A program made the translations under genes and the position numbers. Under the pieces are notes generated by a model, which had not been told where the DNA came from, did not search any database, and saw only the letters and a list, made by a program, of their open reading frames with translations. This document shows, one piece after another, positions 59,787 to 64,000 of a DNA stretch of 64,000 nucleotides; position 1 is the first letter of the stretch; every line of letters starts with the position of its first letter. The stretch is from Trinickia dabaoshanensis (GTDB lineage: Bacteria > Pseudomonadota > Gammaproteobacteria > Burkholderiales > Burkholderiaceae). Where the stretch lies: NCBI RefSeq assembly GCF_002879885.1, contig NZ_PNYA01000002.1:248001-312000 (forward strand). Direction: 5' to 3'.

Positions 59787-60509
59787 TCAGCGTGGCAATT
59801 CGGCGGCGCCCATGCGCCGCGCGATGACCCCGGAGCGCTGCGCGAGATACGCGGACGAGCGGTGCTGATCGAAGTAGCGTGGGTTCGGCAGCATGACGGC
59901 AAGACGGGCCGACTGCCAGGTGGTCAATTGCGATGCGGCGCACCGGTAGTAGTAGCGCGAGGCCGCCTGTGCGCCGTACACCCCGTTGCCCCACTCGACG
60001 GAATTCAAATAGATCTCGAAGATGCGCTCCTTATCGAGCAACGTTTCGAGCATCCACGTGATGATGAGCTCCTGCCCTTTGCGCAGATAGCTCTTTTGCC
60101 GCGAGAGAAATAGGTTGCGCGCAAGCTGCTGCGAGATGGTCGAGCCGCCGGCCACGATCTTGCCGCGCTTCTTGTTCCGCTCCCACGCCTGCAGGATCGC
60201 CTCGGTCTCGTAGCCGTTGTTGTTGACGAAGTTCGCGTCCTCCGACGCAATGATCGCGCGCTTCAAATTGCGGGAGATGCGATCGTAGGGCACCCATTGA
60301 TGCTGGATCGCGAGATCGGGACGATCCTGCGCGAGCCGCCACGCATCGGCGCGCATGAACGCCGTCGAACTCGGATCGACGACGCTCCACAAGGCGATCT
60401 GCCCGAAGTAATAGGCCTGCGTCGCAACCCAGGCAAAGACGCCGACGCCGACGGCATACAGCACCCAGCCGCCCACGCCTTTCCCCGCTGTCTTTTTCGT
60501 TTTCGTCAT
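59787..60509 (-). CDS. mtgA: Monofunctional peptidoglycan glycosyltransferase
   Basis: A 240-residue GT51 enzyme. One N-terminal membrane anchor (about 12-32) and the glycosyltransferase core with catalytic E90 in [25 protein letters not shown] and [18 protein letters not shown]. It polymerises lipid II without a transpeptidase domain. ATG at 60509; the frame upstream covers the aroE end. Follows aroE by 53 nt. Confidence 0.96.
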   Translation of the reverse strand: MTKTKKTAGKGVGGWVLYAVGVGVFAWVATQAYYFGQIALWSVVDPSSTAFMRADAWRLAQDRPDLAIQHQWVPYDRISRNLKRAIIASEDANFVNNNGYETEAILQAWERNKKRGKIVAGGSTISQQLARNLFLSRQKSYLRKGQELIITWMLETLLDKERIFEIYLNSVEWGNGVYGAQAASRYYYRCAASQLTTWQSARLAVMLPNPRYFDQHRSSAYLAQRSGVIARRMGAAELPR

Positions 60510-60562
60510 CGATGGGTCTCGACTATCGGGACGCCTGCCCCTCGCTCCCCGCATCAAGCGGA

Positions 60563-61468
60563 TCAGGCCTGCGCGGTCAGCAACGCACGCAGCTCGGCCA
60601 AGACCGGCGCGCTCGCGGGACGCACGCCGCGCCACACCCAGAACGATTCGGCCGCTTGCTCGACCAGCATGCCAAGTCCATCGGAAATTCGCGCCCCGAG
60701 CGCCTGCGCATGCCGCATGAACACCGTCGGCTGGGCGCCGTACATCATGTCGTAGGCAAGCGTGCCGGCTCCGAACGCCCGGCCGTCGCATTCGGGCACC
60801 TCGGCCGTCAGCGAACCGGCCGTCGCATTGACGATCACGTCGTAGGGCACCGGCTCCGCCGCCGCGGGGGCACCGCCCGATAGCGCGCAGCCAGCCTCTC
60901 GCGCCGCTTCGGCGAATTGTTCGACGAGCGCCTCGGCCTTCTCCGCCGTGCGATTGACGATCGTCAACCGGCACGGCCCGCGCTCGAGCATGGGCAATAC
61001 GGCTCCTCGTGCCGCGCCGCCCGCGCCGAGCAGCAAGATGCTCGCGCCGGACAGGCTCACCTGTAAGTTCGTTTCGATATCGGCGACGAGCCCGACGCCG
61101 TCGGTATTCTCGCCGTAAATGCCGTCGCGATCGAACCGCAGTGTATTGACGGCGCCCGCGGCGGCGGCGCGCGGCGAAAGCCGGTCGGCCAGCGCGTAGG
61201 CCTCCAGTTTGAACGGCACGGTGACGTTCAGCCCTCGCCCGCCCGCGGCAACGAATGCGCGGACCGTTTCGTTAAAGCCGTCCACGGGTGCGAGCAAGCG
61301 CCGGTATTCGATCCGCTCACCCGTTTGCTCGGCGAAACGGGCGTGGATGATCGGCGACTTGCTGTGCGCGATCGGGTTGCCGATCACCGCATAGAGTTCG
61401 CATCCCGCTTGCGCGGGCGCGATGGGTTCGGGCACACCCCGTCGGGGCTGATCGTTCGCCGCGCTCAT
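60563..61468 (-). CDS. aroE: Shikimate dehydrogenase
   Basis: A 301-residue NADP-dependent enzyme of aromatic amino acid synthesis. Substrate residues include NPIAHSKSP, catalytic K87 in NVTVPFK and D123 in GENTDG; the cofactor loop is [10 protein letters not shown] with NRTAEKA. Slightly longer than E. coli AroE because of an N-terminal lead. Its ATG overlaps the RNB nuclease stop (ATGA). Confidence 0.97.
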   Translation of the reverse strand: MSAANDQPRRGVPEPIAPAQAGCELYAVIGNPIAHSKSPIIHARFAEQTGERIEYRRLLAPVDGFNETVRAFVAAGGRGLNVTVPFKLEAYALADRLSPRAAAAGAVNTLRFDRDGIYGENTDGVGLVADIETNLQVSLSGASILLLGAGGAARGAVLPMLERGPCRLTIVNRTAEKAEALVEQFAEAAREAGCALSGGAPAAAEPVPYDVIVNATAGSLTAEVPECDGRAFGAGTLAYDMMYGAQPTVFMRHAQALGARISDGLGMLVEQAAESFWVWRGVRPASAPVLAELRALLTAQA

Positions 61469-63570
61469 GGCGCCACCTGTGTGGGTTGCGTCGTCCCATC
61501 TTGCGCGTCGGTGGAAGCCTCGTCGTCCGCCGCACCGGCTGCCTCTGGACGATCGGCGCCATCGCCAGCCTCTTCGCCTTCCGCCCGCGCCTCTTCCTCG
61601 CTTTCGGCCGATGCATCCGCCGATTCGACGAATTCGCCCTCTTCCTCCTCGGGGGCCAGCGCGTTCGCGCCCGGCGCATCGAGTACGCGAATCGGCCGCA
61701 CCGAGGCCTCGACCGTCAACTCATCGACCGCCATGACCTCGAGCACGATGCGCGTTCCGCGCGCATGCACGCCGAGCCCGGGCACATGAAGCAACAGCGG
61801 CACTTCCTCGAGCCTCACGAGATCGCCCTTCACCACGGCCGCGACGACCTCCTTCTTGTTCTCCTGCGTGAGCCAACGCAAGCACCAGAAATACTCCATG
61901 CGCCGTTGATGATCGGCGTAGGCCGTATAGGTATCGTCGAAGCCCTGCACGACGGCGAACAGATCGGCGTCCTTCGGCTTGAACGGCGCGACGAGCTTGG
62001 CCGCGACGCCATGCTGAACGCAAGCGATCAATTGCCATTGATTGACGAGATCGACATAGCGGCGCAGCGGCGACGTGCTCCACGCGTACTGCGCGACGCC
62101 GAGCCCCTCGTGCGGCGCCGCGCTCGTCTGCATGCGCGTGCGCTTCGGGCCTGCCGCGGCAAACGTGCGCTGCGTCCGGTAGATGCCCGGCACGCCGTGA
62201 TCGTGGAGCAAGGCGCCCCACGTCGAGTTGGCCAAGATCGCAAGCTCGGCCACGATCAAATCGAGCGGCGAGCCGCGCCGGCGCGGCGTAATGCTCACAT
62301 GCTCGCCATCGACGTAGAAGTTGTAGTCGGTATTGCCCGGCACCTCGCGCCGCAAGCCGTATCCGGCGCGGGCAGCCTGACGCTTTTCGAACAACGCTTG
62401 CGCGAGCGGCCACAGGAGCGCGATCTCTTCCTTATGCGGATACTCGCCGCTGCCGGCCGCAAGCGCTTCCTCGGTGACTTCCGCGTCGAGCGTGTTATGG
62501 CGCAAATTGCTCTTCACATACACGAGTTCCGCGCGCGTTTCGCTCGCGACGATCTCTTGCGTGGCGCGGTTGACGATGATGTAGAGCGACAGCGCCGGGC
62601 GCAGCCCGCCTTCCTTGAGCGTGAAAGCCTCGACGACTTCGTCCGGCAGCATCGTGATTTTGTCGCCCGGCATATAGACCGTCGACAAGCGCGCGCGCGC
62701 GATCGCATCGACCGCGTCACCGCGCACGATCCCGAGCGCCGGCGCGGCGATGTGGACCCCGACGCGCACGCGATCGTCTTCCAAGACTTCGACGGAAAAG
62801 GCGTCGTCGATTTCGGTCGTCGTGATGTCGTCGATCGAGAATGCCGGCGCATGGGCGGTCGGCAGATCCTCCGGCACCGGGCCCGGCGTCACGGCCGGAA
62901 AGCCCGTGCCATGAGGGAAGTATTCCGAGAGGAACTTCGCTTCGTGCAGCGCGCGAGCCGAGGCGATGCCGCCGCACTCGAGCATGAGCCGCGCCTGCGA
63001 GATACCGCGCGCCGCCGCGGCGCCTTCGAGCGCCTTGTATTCGATCGTGTTCTTGTCGGGCTTCGTGAGCAGCGTGAGCGCCTTGCCGCGCAGCGCCTCG
63101 GGCAACCGGCCGGCTTTGAGTTCCTCTTCGTACTCGGCCTGCACGAGCGCTTGTTGGCGCTTGCGCTCGAGCGCCGCGAGCGCCATCTTCAATTGCTCTT
63201 CGGGCGCACGCTGAAATTGTCCGCGTCCCTTGCGACGGAAGTACACGGGCGCGCCTTGCATGCGCAGCACGAGCGCCGCGCGCTCGACCGGTCCCGAGTG
63301 TTCGCCGAAATATTCGCCGGCCAGCGCGACAAACGGGAATTCCTCCGCGGGCGCGCACTCCCACAAAAAATCGAGATCGATTTGCTGCGCGCAGGCATCG
63401 GCCTCGTGCAACAGTTCGGCGGCGCTCGGCTTATCGAACTCGATCAGCACGTCCTTCGCGCGCACCTTGGCGCGCCGGCCGCCCGGCAACTCGACCTGCA
63501 ACGCATCGCCTTGGCGCGACAGCACGCTGCCGGCCTTCAAACCGCCTGATTCCTCAAAGAAAACGTTCAC
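61465..63570 (-). CDS. RNB-domain exoribonuclease (RNase II/R family)
   Basis: A 701-residue 3'-5' exoribonuclease. The catalytic RNB domain occupies about 235-560, with the acidic active-site block [18 protein letters not shown] and the later [16 protein letters not shown]. It lacks the tandem cold-shock domains of RNase R in recognisable form. The last 70 residues are strongly acidic ([22 protein letters not shown]), unusual for RNase II. Coupled to aroE by ATGA overlap. Confidence 0.9.
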   Translation of the reverse strand: MNVFFEESGGLKAGSVLSRQGDALQVELPGGRRAKVRAKDVLIEFDKPSAAELLHEADACAQQIDLDFLWECAPAEEFPFVALAGEYFGEHSGPVERAALVLRMQGAPVYFRRKGRGQFQRAPEEQLKMALAALERKRQQALVQAEYEEELKAGRLPEALRGKALTLLTKPDKNTIEYKALEGAAAARGISQARLMLECGGIASARALHEAKFLSEYFPHGTGFPAVTPGPVPEDLPTAHAPAFSIDDITTTEIDDAFSVEVLEDDRVRVGVHIAAPALGIVRGDAVDAIARARLSTVYMPGDKITMLPDEVVEAFTLKEGGLRPALSLYIIVNRATQEIVASETRAELVYVKSNLRHNTLDAEVTEEALAAGSGEYPHKEEIALLWPLAQALFEKRQAARAGYGLRREVPGNTDYNFYVDGEHVSITPRRRGSPLDLIVAELAILANSTWGALLHDHGVPGIYRTQRTFAAAGPKRTRMQTSAAPHEGLGVAQYAWSTSPLRRYVDLVNQWQLIACVQHGVAAKLVAPFKPKDADLFAVVQGFDDTYTAYADHQRRMEYFWCLRWLTQENKKEVVAAVVKGDLVRLEEVPLLLHVPGLGVHARGTRIVLEVMAVDELTVEASVRPIRVLDAPGANALAPEEEEGEFVESADASAESEEEARAEGEEAGDGADRPEAAGAADDEASTDAQDGTTQPTQVAP

Positions 63571-63697
63571 TCGACTCTCTCGTTACGAATTTGGCCCTCG
63601 CGGCAAATGGGCGCTGCAAACTGCGCACCCGCCGCGGATCGATATGGTTCAGTTGAGCGGTCACGGATCGCTCGCGCGCCCGGGCACCGCCGCCGCG

Positions 63698-64000
63698 CTA
63701 GGTGCGCCCGGCCGCGGCGATGCCGCACATGGCGAGGACATCGTCGACGTAGTCGGCGAATTCGCTGATCGCGTGATCGCTGCCGGTAATCAGTTTCGTC
63801 TCGACGCCCGGGTAATGAGCGAGCATTTCGCGGTAGTCGAGCACTTCGTCGCCTGTGGCGGCGATCAAATAATAGCGTTCCGGCCGCGTGATCGACGCGA
63901 CGCCCAGCGTTTGCAACTCGCTGAGATGATGCGGTTCGACCACGATGCTACCGCCGCCGTGCCACAACGGCTGCTCCCCCAAATAAGCGGACAAATCCCG
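63698..64000 (-). CDS. YqiA/YcfP-like alpha/beta esterase, 5'-truncated by the window
   Basis: The C-terminal 100 residues of an alpha/beta-fold esterase; the frame stays open to the right edge, so the true start is outside. A TTG at 63994 is not taken as the start. Visible are LVVEPHH-type lid (SIVVEPHHLSELQ), YYLIAATGDEVLDYREM with the catalytic-acid region and the histidine in GSDHAISEF. It lies 127 nt before the RNB nuclease on the same strand. Confidence 0.8.
   Translation of the reverse strand, partial: RDLSAYLGEQPLWHGGGSIVVEPHHLSELQTLGVASITRPERYYLIAATGDEVLDYREMLAHYPGVETKLITGSDHAISEFADYVDDVLAMCGIAAAGRT

Overview
The window is about 64 kb of GC-rich chromosomal DNA with the gene content and order of Burkholderiaceae (Burkholderia sensu lato). 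Familiar blocks are pyrC/gdhA, purB, proA-holA-lptE-leuS, dapB, bamE/fur, gap/tkt, maeB, thiL-pgpA-pncC, pyrF, and mtgA-aroE-RNB nuclease. Protein sequences such as GdhA, ProA, PurB and PyrC look like the Burkholderia type. The genus cannot be fixed from this window. I see no rRNA, tRNA, insertion sequence, prophage or CRISPR array.

Layout. 1-9.1 kb: housekeeping genes (partial DUF3025-like gene, pyrC, class II amidotransferase, a lone gltL, gdhA, a HypT-like LysR regulator, a NarK/NasA-type transporter, purB). 9.2-20.9 kb: an accessory region that looks like a small biosynthetic cluster. It holds an AraC-type regulator behind an AT-rich palindromic promoter. A seven-gene minus-strand operon encodes a 2Fe-2S ferredoxin, a haem-oxygenase-like diiron oxidase, three different ATP-grasp ligases, a 7Fe ferredoxin and a SnoaL-like protein. 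A divergent plus-strand operon encodes a second haem-oxygenase-like oxidase, an MFS exporter, a PLP decarboxylase and DsbB. The shared promoter carries direct repeats 21 bp apart. The product is not recognised; I infer an NRPS-independent, ATP-grasp-assembled, oxidatively modified amino-acid or peptide metabolite.

20.9-26.7 kb: gluconate uptake and the Entner-Doudoroff module (gntK, gntT, eda, edd) with a divergent RpiR/HexR repressor gene and two matching palindromic operators. 26.7-36.5 kb: hemJ, proA, holA, lptE, leuS, an ExbB/ExbD pair, dapB, bamE and fur. 36.6-48.7 kb: gap, tkt, a spermidine-synthase-like gene, rsmE, a barstar-like inhibitor with a secreted RNase Sa-like nuclease, a candidate small RNA, maeB, thiL-pgpA-pncC and pyrF.

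48.8-59.0 kb: a ten-gene minus-strand sugar operon read from an IclR regulator: dgoK, dgoA, SDR, araFGH, SDR, SMP-30 lactonase and aldose epimerase. It fits an oxidative (De Ley-Doudoroff type) route for galactose or related sugars, although the aldonate dehydratase is not in the window. 59.2-64 kb: a cupin, mtgA, aroE, an RNB-domain nuclease and a 5'-truncated YqiA-like esterase gene.
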